A stretch of 64,000 bases of DNA from Cryptomeria japonica (GCF_030272615.1 NC_081406.1:236073922-236137921); one strand, 5' to 3'. Counted from the first letter of the stretch, positions 35,032 to 47,010 are shown. Translations and numbers: made by a program. The notes: generated by a model from the sequence alone, not told the origin.

Positions 35032-36092
35032 TGTTGGTATTTTGGTATGGTTTTGTCATTGATGTCAACACCTACTAAACACTTATCAACTTTGGCACTT
35101 TGGAAAATCAACAATATTCATTGAAAAGCAAGTGACTTATGCACAATCACTGGTATCTAGTACACCGATAGGATATAATGATCACTGACACTTGGAAGGG
35201 CATGGAAAAAACTTGGTTATGTCGAAGACATCATGTGGACACCTTGTCTTGGAGTTTTGTTTATTGGTATATTCGTATTTGCATATTTGTTGTTACAGGC
35301 AAATAGGTCCAGATTGTACACCGACAGGTTTATCTTTTCCAGCTCAACATGGCACACTATGGAGATGACTTATTATTGTTGTAAATAATTTAAGCCAACA
35401 TGTTGAATCGGTTATTGCATCAGGCATTAATTTATTTGTAAAATGATTTTATTGTAATATCTTGTAGAGCCGACCTACTAAAATTGGTCTTAGGTTATGA
35501 TATAAATGTAAGATCTTATTTGTAAGATCAAATAGGGAATGCGAAGAAGATTTGAGTGAAGGTATATGCGAGAATAAGCAGAGCTATACACGTAGACATC
35601 ATTTGAAGGTGAAGGAAGGTTTTGTGAAAGCATATCAAAACTACACCAGTACTCAATCCAACATATGAAGATGCTATTTTGAGCAGTACATCCTTATTGG
35701 ATTTAACCATCCAATTGTAGTTATTGTGACTCCTACTTTGTGTTTGAGCAGTGAGCTCTAGGCGCTTGGCCTTTTTGCATTTGCAGACCCCATTTTTATA
35801 CACTTACTATTTGCAGTAGTATCATCTGATTGTGGGTAAGGTTTCCCACCATGGTTTTTCCCCTTATAGGGTTTCCATGTATAAATATTGGTGTTATGTG
35901 TTGTGGATGACTTTGTCTTTTTGTTTCATACATTAATATTTACCAGTATTACAAATTATCTGATAAAACTGTCCACCAGTATAAAAAACTATTTCACTGG
36001 TATTAAGTAGAAAGTCGATTAAGTTGTTTTTGGTTTAAATTTATTTGACAACTAATTCAACCCCCCCCCCCAGTTGTCTCCGGGACCTAACA
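35032..36092 (+). repeat. Copia B 3' LTR, 1061 bp
   Basis: Starts TGTTGGTATTTTGG and ends CGGGACCTAACA. It has a C run at 36061-36071 in place of the interrupted C tract of the 5' copy. Confidence 0.92.
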
Positions 36093-36097
36093 AAGTG
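36093..36097. repeat. Target-site duplication aagtg, right copy
   Basis: Matches 29460-29464 exactly. Confidence 0.95.
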
Positions 36098-36317
36098 ATC
36101 TCGACTCTCTAAGATGTGTATGTAAGACTTGGTTAAATGCAACTAAATATGCTTCTATGACACCCTACAATGCAAACAACATGGTCTATGAATGATGACT
36201 CTCTATCTAGGATTTTGAAATTCAAACACAATATTTTCAGCGTATTGTCAGAAGGATTCAAACTCTGCCTCTTCTTTAATTTGGTTTTCTAGGTCTATGT
36301 CTATCTGTACTGATTTT

Positions 36318-36841
36318 CAAACTTCTTCATCTATGACAACTTGGACTATGTCATATTAGTTTTTATCAATTATTAATTCCTCAGCAAGGGTATTTAAACC
36401 GTCAATTATTTCTAATTGAATGTTGTTTGCCCCAAGATTTGGTTGTTCAAATGGGAATTGATCATTTCCTTTTAAACCCATGCATTGAAGATTATTATGC
36501 AGACAATGCAGAATCTAAGAATGAATGAATGATACCTAAAATGATCGACACTTTTTCTTTTTCTAACACGGTTTGAGGAATACTGCTATGGTTTTCTCTA
36601 CCAATTGTCGAATGGCTTCTTTTTTAGCTACTTTTGCATCTTTTTTCTTAGTTTCTCATCAAGGTGAACAAACTTTTGGATTTCATCATCTATGAAGGCC
36701 TCAACTGTATCATATTGGGCACGATTGAATCTTAATTCCCAAGTGAGGTTATCTAAACCATCAATTATTTGTAATTGGTCAGTGTTTGGTCCAAGATTTG
36801 GTTGTTCAAATGGGAATTCTCCATCTCCTCTAATACCCATG
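36318..36841 (-). repeat. Duplicated ~165-bp gag segment, period about 359 bp
   Basis: 36318-36482 and 36677-36841 share catctatga, tcaattattt-taattg, ccaagatttggttgttcaa and atgggaatt. Both are in the same orientation. Confidence 0.85.
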
Positions 36842-38335
36842 GACTTAGGTATGATTCCTATAATCTGACACGACACTAATTTTAAGGTACTTTGGTCAAA
36901 TGACTTGTGTGAAGATTTTGCATGATGATTCTAATGGAACTTCTACATGAACTGAGTACCTAGGACCTATGATCACTTAAAAGTAACATTTTCATCAATT
37001 TTGAATTTGTTCAAAAGGTTTGGTTCTGATGTTGGTTTTGTTATTGGCACTTGTTTTTCTTGTTGAAGTTTTGATCTTGTTGAACATTGAAAATTTTGAC
37101 TTTGTTTTGTTTTGAATCTTGCAATGTTTTGAATTTGTTGAAGTATAGAAAAGGGCACAACAGTCACATCAAAAAGAATAAATCCATGAATATAGCAATT
37201 GTTTAGGAAAGTTTTTCAGATTTCCATGAATGTTGGAATCTTTTTCAAGACCCCATTTTGTTTTCGTTGTATTTGGGCAATGCGATATTAGACACTCTCC
37301 TAATGTCAAAAGGACACAATTATTATCACAACCCACATCTTGATACTCTGTCAGCTCAAAACACCATGTCACACCCTAGGGGGCGCCCATTTTTTTGCCT
37401 TCTCCTAGAAATTATGCCAAAGAAGATTGCTCCTCAATTGGCCCATTATCTTGGGAGATTTATAGTGAGTGGCTTGGGGGCAGATTCTTCCCCACCTTTG
37501 CACTTTGATAAAACAAGTGTTTGGTTACTGTAACTTAGCTTGGCTTCTAATTTCTATGGTGTTTAGATAGGGTTCCATTCAAGTGGTCACAATGAGCAGC
37601 GTTTTACACTCTGTTGAGGGAGGTCTCCCAGTCTGTAGAGGTTACACTCTATAGATTTTAGCGCACCGTATAGGCACTCAAAGAGGAATAACACTGCTAT
37701 GACAACATGTAACACTCATCACACATGATTTTCATCACATATGCATTTTATTATAGTGGCTTGGATTACTTGGCTTTAGCCGTTGGTCACTCAGGTCGTT
37801 CCCCTCTCACCGGCCTTAATAGCGCCCTAAGCGCAACTCGGGAGGGCAAGCCTTCTAAAGGATTTAATTGCAAAAAATAAAGGAAAGCATGAAGGAAGAG
37901 AGTTTGGTTTTCTGATCACCCATTGAAGGGGAGAGAATATTACCTATCTCCTCGAAGACACAAAAAACAAAGTTTTTTCTATTTCTTCATTGCAATGATT
38001 TTATATTTTAAGTGGAGATGTTGCTCCACACAAACATGGTGTTCATTTTAACCAACATAGAAATGATGAAATTTGTTTTGTTCTTTTATTAAAGCACCAA
38101 AAAGAAGTATTTCTAAGCTACCCCTATAGAAAAACAATAATGTTAGTCAACACACGGTGGGCTATCCAGCCTAATCTTCAGGTTCCAGAGTTCTATCTTT
38201 TTACAAATAGAAAGGTATTCTAGTAAAAACCAGAACTATAATAAAATAGAAACTGAAAAACTAAATCTTTCTAATGTGATTAAACTACTAATCAAATGCA
38301 AATTGGTATCATGTCAAATGAAAAATGATAAACCA

Positions 38336-38414
38336 TCAATTGCAAATTACTATGTAAGCAATTGCGACAAGATGACTGATCAATTGCGATATGATGTGAT
38401 AGCAATTGCAACTT
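38336..38414. repeat. Cluster of caattgc motifs
   Basis: Four caattgc cores at spacings of about 20-23 bp: caattgcaaat, caattgcgac, caattgcgatatgatgtgat, caattgcaac. caattg is itself palindromic. Confidence 0.75.
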
Positions 38415-38848
38415 CTTTTTTGTTTTTTAAGATTTCTTGAATTTTTAACAGAAAAATAGAAGAAAAAGATAGAAGATAGAAGAGTTATTCTGCAATGATA
38501 TTTTTCCACACTACGTGAGCCAACACATCGATTTCGTCGAAGAATTTGTATTTGGTTAAAAAGTGATGGATGGTTCTGTGATACTAAGCGATCTCCTCTC
38601 TTTCTTCGATCTCACTGAGCTCCCTTTCAACCTTTAAAAGCCTTTAATAATATTTTTGTTGTCTCCTATGATGTTTTTCCTTTCTTGCACTTGAAATTTG
38701 GAATGTCACCTTTCCTGCTATTGGATTAGATACATTTTATATGCATAAATGAACTTTTCCAGAATTTAATAAAATTTTAGGGTTAGATGTGCAAGACAAA
38801 ATAATGCAAAAACGACACAATTTTTTTTGAATTTGCAATCCTTAAGAA

Positions 38849-38966
38849 CAATTGCGATCTATTTAAGAAATTGTGATATCTTATCTAATCAATTATGATA
38901 TAATATCAGGGCAATTGCGATATGATATCAACAATTGTGAATTTCTGCGTATGCAATTGAGATATC
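38849..38966. repeat. Second cluster of caattgcgat motifs
   Basis: Five degenerate copies (caattgcgatct, aaattgtgatat, caattatgatat, caattgcgatatgatat, caattgtgaa), plus caattgagatat, about 20-30 bp apart. Confidence 0.75.
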
Positions 38967-39029
38967 TAGTTTCTAGTGCACTTACGGATCTACAAATTTT
39001 GTCAAAACATAAATGAAGGTTAGAGTGAT

Positions 39030-39047
39030 TTCACATCAGGTTCACCA
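39030..39047 (-). promoter_or_regulatory. Primer-binding site of G2, probably tRNA-Trp
   Basis: On the minus strand TGGTGAACCTGATGTGAA lies two bases inside the LTR. It differs from the G1 site at two positions, both C-to-T, and has the same inferred tRNA-Trp match. Confidence 0.75.
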
Positions 39048-39049
39048 AA

Positions 39050-40196
39050 TGTACTCAAGTAGTAAATAGGCATAAATTGCATAAATCAGGTTATCAAAGA
39101 GTGAATCACAACTCTAAATCTAATTATCACCGGTAAATAACAATGAAATAAAGCTAATTATCAATTGAATTGAAATTATCTATCTAAGACTCCCTCAGTT
39201 GACATAGCAAGGCTTCCATTGCTCTTCTCTATTTTTGTTGATGTATGTGTCTCTTAGGTATTGCACTTGATTTTCTGCATAAGATAAGCAACAATATTGA
39301 AGACTATGATTCTATGATTCTAGAAAAGCTAGCTTGAATTGATGAAAAGAGGTTGAATTTATAGATTTTCAACACAAAGGGGGTGAGAAATAGAACTCAA
39401 ATGTTTATTGATAGACAACTAAAATTGATTGATCAGTGAACTCAATTGATTGATTTGTTAACTCATTTGATTGAGTAGTCAAGTGGATTGATTGAAGAGT
39501 GAACTGAATAGATGGATTAGTCAACTCACTTGATTGATTAGTGAACTGAATAGATTGGGGAGATGACTGAACTGATTGATTAGAAGACTGAATTGATTTT
39601 GAGTTAAAAAGGATGATTGATGAGTTAACTAAGTTAACTGATTTGATCAATCAGTTTCGATTTTAGCATGTGTTGTAGGAATTTGAAATTGAATTTTATT
39701 TTCATTTTCAATTTGGATTTGAATTTGGACTTTCAAATGCTGAAATGCACATGAAATTAATTGAAATTCAGATTTGGTAAAAATGTGAATTTGGAAATAT
39801 GAAATTAGATGAAATGAAGTGAAATTTGAATTTGGGGAAATATGAAATGAAATTGGATGAAATTAATTGAAATTTTAATTTGGGGAATTGGAGGAATTTA
39901 ATTAATTAATTTAAATAATTTAAATGCAATTATTTAAACTTAGGAAATACAATTAATTAAATAATAAAGATTATTTAACTAAGGAAAATGTTGCAATTAA
40001 TTAAATAATTGATATTTAATTAATGATTGAGATATGGTTAACTGATTAAAATGATTTGAGAATAGAAATAGAATAATTAGAAGTGTTGAGAGGTGATGAT
40101 TTAGAAGAAATAGTTAATTTAATCAAATAAATAAAGAATTACTTGAATAGTCGAATAAATAGTATAGAATTAATGAGACATTTTTAGGTGTCTACA
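39050..40196 (-). repeat. G2 5' LTR, about 1147 bp
   Basis: In plus coordinates it runs from tgtactcaag to gtgtctaca. On the minus strand it starts TGTAGACACC, a common start for plant Gypsy LTRs, and is followed by the primer-binding site. No second copy was found in the window for comparison, so boundaries rest on TG...CA, the primer site and the abrupt return of pol coding at 40199. Confidence 0.75.
39405..39655. repeat. Degenerate minisatellite in the G2 LTR
   Basis: About twelve loose units of the type aactgaattgattgattag, near 20 bp each. The minus strand stays open for 81 codons and reads as NQSxxxxxQSI-like repeats because unit length is close to a multiple of three. I regard this as repeat DNA, not a gene. 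Confidence 0.8.
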
Positions 40197-40198
40197 CA

Positions 40199-42357
40199 CG
40201 ACATTAGGAGTAATGCTTGCATAGCATAATGCGAAGGGAAAAGAATGTGTTGTCTACTACATCTCTTGAACACTGGTAAGATATGAACTCAATTACACAC
40301 CTATTGAGTGAGCTTGCCAAGTAGTTATCTTAGCAGCAACCAAATTAAGGAACTACATGTTAATGCATAAAGTACAACTTATTGCCAAGATAGATCCACG
40401 CAAGTACCTACTCAGCAAAGCAGCATTGATACGCTGCTTGGGAAAATGGGTTGTGATTCTAAGTGAATTTGATATTGAGTATGTGGACCACAAAGCTATC
40501 AAGGAATAGGTTATTGCAGATCAATTGGATAATGCACCACTCAAAGGTGACCATCCTCTTATTTCCAACTTTCTTGATGAGGAAATTTCAATGATTAAAG
40601 CTACACAACCCTGGAAGGTATATTTTTATGGCTTATACACCAGACATGGCTCGGGGGCAAGTATTCTTTTTATCACACCTCAAGGTGACAACATCTTGAA
40701 GTCATACAGACTCACTTTTCTATGCACAAATAATATAGCTAAATATGAGGCCTTGATCATAGGACTCAGATTCGCCATACAATGGAATCTAAATGAGTTA
40801 CAAGTAAATGGAGATTCCCAATTGGTCATCCGACAAGTCACTGATGAATACCAAACAAAGGGTGATAAGCTCATGTTGTACAAAAGGATGGTGGATAGTT
40901 TCAAAGAATAATTTACAACTATCACATTTGAGAAAATACCAAGAGATCATAATCGACCTGTTGATGCAATGGCTACAATTGCATCTCTCCTACATCTTCC
41001 ACAAAATTTGACACGCTATGAGTTCTTGATGGAATAGCTTTGGATTCCTTCTTATGATACCCCCTAAATCTGAAAAGATATGTCTCCTTATTAGTTCTAA
41101 CTCCCCATGGTACGGTGAGTTTTTCACTTACTTACGTAACCACACATTTCCCCCTAACCAATCAAACAACCAACGAAAAACCTTTATCCACCAAATACAC
41201 CATCATTGCTAAAACCCTATACAAACAAAGTCTTCATGGTACTCTCCTTCAATGTTTGGAACAAGATGAGATAACAAAAGCCTTGGAAGAGGTAAATGAA
41301 GGAATTTGTGGGGCTCACTCAAGTGGTCCTTCACTAGCAAAGAAAATCATGCGAGCCAGATACTATTGGCCCTCCATGGAGAAGGACTCCTACTACTCTG
41401 TCAAAAAGTGCAAGAAGTTCCAAGTTCACAAAGATCTGATACATGCCCCAGCACAGGAATTAAAAACCTATCACAAAACCATGGCACTTTTTTCAATGGG
41501 GACTTAACCTTGTGGGTAAAATCCATCCATCTTCATTTGATGGTCATAAATTTATCATTACCACCACGAAGTACTTCACAAAGTGGATTGAAGTTGTTCT
41601 AGTCATCCAAGTCATTGGCAATCTGATCACCTCATTCATACTCAATTACATCATCTGTTGGTATGGTGTACCCATGTTCATCATCACATATAACAGGCTC
41701 CCTTTCAAAAATCAAGATGTTTGTGAACTCTATGAGAATTTTCATATCCAACACCATTTTTCAACTCCATATTACCCACAAGGCAATGGTCAAGCAGAAG
41801 CATCCAATAAGAATATATTGAGGATCCTCAAAAAGAAATTCAATGATGCTGGTCATGATTGGCACATTCGTTTGAATCCAGCACTATGGGCATATCAAAC
41901 TAGCATTTGAACCCCTAGAGACGCAACCCCCTACTCACTCATTTATGGAGAAGAAGCCATCTTGCCTATTGAGGTTGAATTACCATCTCTACAGGTCTCC
42001 TTGCACACTCTAATAAATGATGATGAATACCAAGTCTCACATCTTCAAGACTTGGAAATGCTTGATGAAAAGCGACAAGCTGCCTACAATCACCTAAAAT
42101 CCTATCAACAATGCATGAGTAGAAGCTACAATCATAGGGTCAAACCTTGCACATTTGAAGTAGGAGATCTTGTTCTCAGGGAAAATCCTTGTAATCAATC
42201 GAACAAAGAACACTATGGCAAATTTGATTCCAATTTGTTGGGTCCATATGTCATCATTGCCGTCTTTGGGTTTGGGGCATATTAGTTAGCAACTTTAGAA
42301 GGAGAACCACTAGCATATCTGGTCAACAACATGCATCTCAAAAGGTTTCATATATAA
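40199..42357 (+). pseudogene. Tat-lineage pol fragment: RNase H, archaeal-type RNase H, integrase
   Basis: The fragment starts inside the first RNase H (GVMLA, then KECVVYYISRTLVRYELNYTP) and runs through the connection domain to about 40570. A second RNase H follows at about 40610-40990: WKVYFYGLYTRHGSGASI, NNIAKYEALIIGL, VNGDSQLVIRQ and DHNRPVDAMA. The first catalytic Asp is Tyr here (FYG). The integrase finger is at about 41260-41460, with the second Cys lost (CKKFQ). The integrase core is at 41500-41910, with TYNRLPF where TDNG is expected. The C-terminal part runs to HLKRFHI at 42357. Frame breaks occur near 40910, 41090 and 41505. Two RNase H domains mark the plant Tat lineage. The left part was split off by G2. 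Confidence 0.9.
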
Positions 42358-43796
42358 GCTATGTAGAGCATCAGGCTCCTCCAATATCAGAAAATACCAA
42401 AAACATTTATAAAATAGTCCTAAACAAAATACAAAAATACAAAAATCAAGAAAATAGTAAAGAAAAATCATTCATCCAAATGGTGAAAACCACTCCGGTG
42501 GTGCCTTGGGTAAGTACGGTGGTGATAACCTGGTGAAAAATTTCCATTCATAAAGGCTATGGCTCCATTATTTTTCAGACTTGTTGTGATCACATCCATT
42601 GCATCCACTCATCCATCATTTATACCATGGCTTGCTATTGATCTGCAATCAGGGTTATTACTTCATGTGTCTTGTGTCCACACTTTCATAGCGACATCTG
42701 ATTGGGGGCAATGTTCTTAAACCTACTAATGGGAGTGGATTATCCATTCTTGTAATTAATTGAGTTGCTCATTCAGAAATGTCTTGAAATAATACCAAAA
42801 CATTCATAAAATCTTAGACAAACCCAAAAACATTTGCAAAATGTCCTAAAGAAAATACCAAAAATATTTACAACAATAAAAAAATCCTAAAACATGACAA
42901 AAACATCAAAATAAATAAAAAACAATTGCAAAGTATATTATTCCTTGTACATATGCATCACAAAAGACACAAAACAACATTTTGAGCTACTCAAATGATG
43001 ACCACCTATCAAATCAACCAACCAATCAAAACATCTGCACACAACCAGCTTTACAAGGATGCATCCTTCCTCACAAACAAGACATGGTAACATTTTCTTT
43101 GACAAGAAAATTTTGTTTGGCTGATAAGTACTTGGTTGATTTTTTATTTATTTATTTATATCAGGTTCCTATGCTACTCCAGGATATCCACAAGTAATTA
43201 GAGTAGCTGGGATGGTTCCTGATATCTTTTTCTTTGTTTGTTGTCTGCGGATTGTTCCAATGAAGTTTTGGGGCATATACTAATGGTGTCTACATGGTAA
43301 GTTCACTAAGCTATGCGATCCTATGCAAAAATATAGTCATGGATCACTATGGCTTACTGACTACAACATATACCTCGACCATTTGTACATGAACCAAAAT
43401 GGAGGGGAACTTTCCTTGTCTATTATGTTTACTTACAAGTGAAATGCTCAACCTTGGCTTCTGCTACCTTGGCCAAGATTGATACTACCATGCTCGATGA
43501 TTAAAATTAAGCACTATGAATATGCCATGGATCACCATTTCATCTCATCTATTTATACTGCATTTTGTTGCATATCACCCATCCATTTTCTCATTCATTA
43601 TTCATATTTTTCATTCGCATGCAATTAATTTAGGTTTCTATGAGAAAGATAAGCCTATAAAATTTGTCTTGGGTACAATCATGACGAAGTTCTCTGAAAC
43701 ATCATCTCACATTTCCATTCCATATCTGCATTTTCCCACAAACTTCACATTCATATATCATGTAGGAATGTCATTATCATTTAGTTTCTTTCATTT
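42358..43796 (+). other. Probable 3' region of the Tat element
   Basis: Non-coding DNA after the integrase stop. attgggggca at 42701-42710, followed by atgttcttaaacc, resembles a polypurine tract and LTR start (candidate LTR start 42712). I found neither a matching second LTR nor the LTR end. No gene is seen. Confidence 0.4.
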
Positions 43797-44440
43797 CAAT
43801 CATTAAGTGCATTCATTAACATTTAGTTGAATTTTATTCATTAAGTGCATTCATTACCATTTAGTTGCATTTTAATCATTAAGTTGCATTCATTTAATCA
43901 TTAAAGTGCATTCATTACCATTTAGTTGCATTCATTTAATCATTAAAGTGCATTCATTACCATTTAGTTGCATTTTATTCATTCAAGTACATTCATTTAA
44001 TCATCAAAGTGCATTCATTCCTTCATAAAGAGGCATTTCAAATCATTTAATCATTTAAGTACATTTATTTTATTCATCTAAGTGCATTTATTATTCATCA
44101 TAAAGTGAATTCAATATCATTTAATTGCATTTTTAAGTGCATTCATCCCTTCATTTAGTTGCATTTCAAATCATTTCATTCATCTAGTTGCATTAAGTAC
44201 ATTCATTCCTTCATTTAGATGCACTTCAAATCATTTCATTGCATTAAGTGCATACATTTAGTCATTCACTTAGTTGCATTATATTCATTAAATGCATTCA
44301 TTTATTATCATTTAGTTGCATTAAGTGCATTCATCCCGTCATTCATTTAGTTACATTTCAATCATTAAGTGCATTTGTTCAATCATCATAAAGTGCATTC
44401 ATTTATCAATTTAGTGCATTCATTTAAAAACATACATGAC
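43797..44440. repeat. Degenerate minisatellite, cattaagtgcattcatt type
   Basis: About 640 bp of irregular tandem units built from gcattcatt-accatttagttgcattt-at-attaagt, with unit lengths of roughly 40-57 bp and many indels. Confidence 0.85.
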
Positions 44441-44582
44441 ATTTTTATAAACATTTCATTCATTTAGATTCATCTTAAAAATGCATAGTTTACTCATATC
44501 ATTATCTCATCATTTCAACATATACAATATTATCTATAACATATCATTATTCATTATCTAATCTCATCATTTAGCATAAATC

Positions 44583-45046
44583 TGTTAAAATGTGGTGACT
44601 GATCAGCAAAGTACTATACACTCAGCACGTATCCTCGCCAGGGTCTAGGGCCGAGCCGGGCCCCGAGCGGGGGTTTGAGGGCGGCAGCCCCCGAGAAAAG
44701 TGAGGGTTCGGGGGCAGGAGCCCCTAAGAAATTTTTTTTTTGCTGTTTTTCGTTGATGAAAACCGACATTGTAATAAAATCCTAAAAAGGCTGACTTTGT
44801 TTGTTGCCCTAAAAATGAATGTTATAAGCGGCTAGGATGCTTAAGGCATTGTAAGGTTGATGTACTATTTTTGCTGGATAATAAGAAAGATTGGATGACT
44901 GTGTATGGTGGACGTAACCCATTTTGGGTGAACCACGTTAAATCTCTGTGTTATCTGTGTCCTGTTTTATTTCTTTATCTTTTGTATTTAAATCTGCATA
45001 TAATTATTAGTTCATATTTGCTTCGGATCTGCTTGAAACCCTAACA
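44583..45046 (+). mobile_element. Solo LTR (Copia type), 464 bp, TSD aaatc
   Basis: Starts TGTTAAAATG and ends ACCCTAACA, with perfect 5-bp duplications aaatc at 44578-44582 and 45047-45051. The tail has ggtggacgtaacc-attttgggtgaaccacgt and ttaaatctctgtgttatctgtgtcc, as seen in the R-U5 region of plant Copia LTRs. No internal region is present, so recombination between LTRs removed it. Orientation is taken from that tail. Confidence 0.9.
44671..44732. repeat. GC-rich direct repeat in the solo LTR
   Basis: Two units, 44671-44699 and 44704-44732, share gggtt-g-ggg-ggcag-agcccc--agaaa. The flanking 44641-44670 is also GC-rich (ggccgagccgggccccg). Confidence 0.75.
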
Positions 45047-45051
45047 AAATC

Positions 45052-45551
45052 ATCATCATTTCATCACATTAATATCATTACAAAAAATTATCCATCTATT
45101 AACCTGCATCCACATGTTAGCAAATCATCCATATCAACATATAGAAATCATATCATCAACATATACATCTAGAAAGCAAAGATATCCATATCATGTATCT
45201 CGACATAAATCATATCATCATCTTGCATGAAGCACACATATCATCACATAGATACATATCATCACCACAAAGTTGAGATCTCATAATATATCGCATCAAA
45301 AAGAACACATGTATCATAATACAATGATGTCCAAAATATCGGCTACCAATAGCCATCTAAGTATCAGTCTCATAACAATGTAACAATGCACAAAATTACC
45401 TCAAATGGCACTCTGGCTAGATGTCGCTCCCCCACCACCCTCACCATCTCACCGAGGAGGACCCATCACACCACCATTGCTCTGACCCCTCTATGACCAC
45501 TTTGGTCTCACCCGTCGCATCTAGGAAAAGCTCATCTCTTGCTGACTACTT
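45052..45551. other. AT-rich DNA, no gene seen
   Basis: Rich in catatcatca-like words up to about 45400, then a GC-richer stretch (45421-45530). I recognise nothing in it. It is the left flank of Copia C. Confidence 0.5.
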
Positions 45552-45556
45552 GGTAC

Positions 45557-46996
45557 TATTGGCATTATGTGAACCGGTATGAGGACATCATGACATTGTA
45601 TGTTGTCATTGATGTCAATATACTGAAGAGGTGAGAACTGACATATATGAGAATCGGTATAACACTATGAACCAACATCTGTGCCAAAGTGAAGTGGTGT
45701 GCTTGTTCAACATGAACCGGCATATGGTTATGGGAACCGACACATGGAAGTGTTGTATGACTACTGGTCAGTAATCTCAACTTTAGGGTTTCCAGTTGAA
45801 GTGCTTCAAGCCTGTGTGGCTCAACTGGTGACTTTGTGTGATAAGTTAGCATGATAACAAAGAACATGTCATGTTGCCACGTAAGCCTTGTGTGCATGAA
45901 GGATCTTGCATGATGAAGATTGTTCCTATCTACCTCAGGAATGTGCGAAGTCTATAAACGGTGATAACGTGTGATGGGTTATCAGCCGCCATAAAATTGG
46001 TGGACAATGAACGATGGAGATTAATGCAGTGTGCTCAACGGTCAGGGTTGAACCGTTTGAATTCCTTTACCTAGTAGGTTTAGGGTTTAGGGTTTATGCT
46101 ATCGACCTATCTATTTTCCTATAAGGTCGATGGTGTGACTCTTTTTAGGGTTGTTGGCAAAAGTTGTGTGTCTGTATCTAAGAGAAGAGATACGTAATTC
46201 TTGTCAGACCAAAGGAGAGAAGAGATACCTGCAAAGTGTAAGTGTGGAAGGTGAAGAGGAGCTTAAGAAGATCTGCATTGGCATTGAGTGTTGTTACCAG
46301 ATCATTATAATACCTATTGATCTCTATCCACTTCAATAGTTGACAAATCCCTTAATAGGGTAGCTTTAACAGGCTCGTTGTAAATCCTTTAATAGGGTGA
46401 CTCAAAACCATTGAGTTCTTTAAATCCTCTAACAAGGTAACCTTAAATAGGGTTTAACCCTTAACCAAGTATTCTAGCCATCCCTTAACTGGCTGATCCC
46501 TAACTGAACCTATTGTATCAGTCTTTAACCAGACAAGGTTCCTAATAGAGCGGACTTCTAAAGAGTTTGAAATAAGCTTGTGGGTTTTCATCCCCACCGT
46601 GGTTTTTCCGAGTTGGGTTTCCACATGAAAAATATGTGTGTCACGTATGATGTCTTTTTCATGTGATACTATATTGTTTCCTATCAAGTAGTGAATCATG
46701 TTAATCTAGTTGCTTATATGTATTTCTTTGATGGTAGATTACCTGTTCATGCATTAGGGTGAAATGGATATGAAGTTTTCAATTTTATGAGAAGATAAGT
46801 GTCAACTAGTTTATGCTTGTCTCGGTTATTCTAGGTTCTGCTGGTTGTACTCTGTTTAAGGACCGATGTCACTGTTTGTCTGTTAGTGCACAGTGTCTAC
46901 AGACAAACTAGTTCAAGAGTGTGTTTTTGTCTATACTAATTCACACCCCCGCTCTTAGTACCGGTTTGGTACTATTCATTCTTCATTGTGTTATCA
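45557..46996 (+). repeat. Copia C 5' LTR, 1440 bp
   Basis: Starts TATTGGCATTATGTG (TG changed to TA; the 3' copy has TGTTGG) and ends TGTGTTATCA, two bases before the primer-binding site. Confidence 0.88.
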
Positions 46997-46998
46997 AT

Positions 46999-47010
46999 TG
47001 GTATTAAAGC
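46999..47010 (+). promoter_or_regulatory. Copia C primer-binding site, tRNA-Met type
   Basis: TGGTATTAAAGC, two changes from the canonical TGGTATCAGAGC, two bases after the LTR. Confidence 0.85.

Larger units (their letters stand above)
29465..36092 (+). mobile_element. Copia B: complete Ty1/Copia LTR retrotransposon (Sirevirus-like)
   Basis: A 6.6-kb element: 5' LTR 29465-30496, primer-binding site, gag-pol pseudogene, repeated purine tracts, 3' LTR 35032-36092 and perfect target duplication aagtg. It is nested in G2. The LTRs differ at roughly one site in ten over the first 140 bases, so it is older than the Tekay-like insertion. It is the same family as Copia A. Confidence 0.95.
36093..37167 (-). 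pseudogene. G2 gag N-terminal remnant with an internal duplication
   Basis: Broken minus-strand coding DNA. The clearest piece, 36876-36628, is open for 82 codons and reads as FEQPNLGPN, QIIDGLDNLTWELRF, YDTVEAFIDDEIQKFV. A second, more decayed copy of the same segment follows at 36482-36318. A basic/Gln-rich piece lies at 37167-36973. Function is inferred only from its place upstream of the gag core; I do not recognise the domain. Confidence 0.6.
37168..39029 (-). other. G2 leader, no gene seen
   Basis: About 1.9 kb between gag and the primer-binding site. I see no domain on either strand; a 91-codon plus ORF at 37258-37533 has no recognisable features. It contains two clusters of caattgcga-like motifs. 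Confidence 0.5.
36093..40196 (-). mobile_element. G2, right segment: gag N-terminus, leader, PBS and 5' LTR
   Basis: Continuation of G2 beyond Copia B. On the minus strand the order is 5' LTR 40196-39050, primer-binding site, long leader with short repeats, then the gag N-terminal part. The other LTR of G2 was not found in the window. Confidence 0.8.

Noticed and set aside
37258-37533. 91-codon plus ORF in the G2 leader
   Set aside because: No domain, opposite to element direction, AT-rich chance ORF.
39050-40196. LTR belonging to the Tat pol fragment at 40199
   Set aside because: The primer-binding site at 39030-39047 faces left on the minus strand, so the LTR serves G2; the Tat coding is plus-strand and starts in the middle of RNase H.
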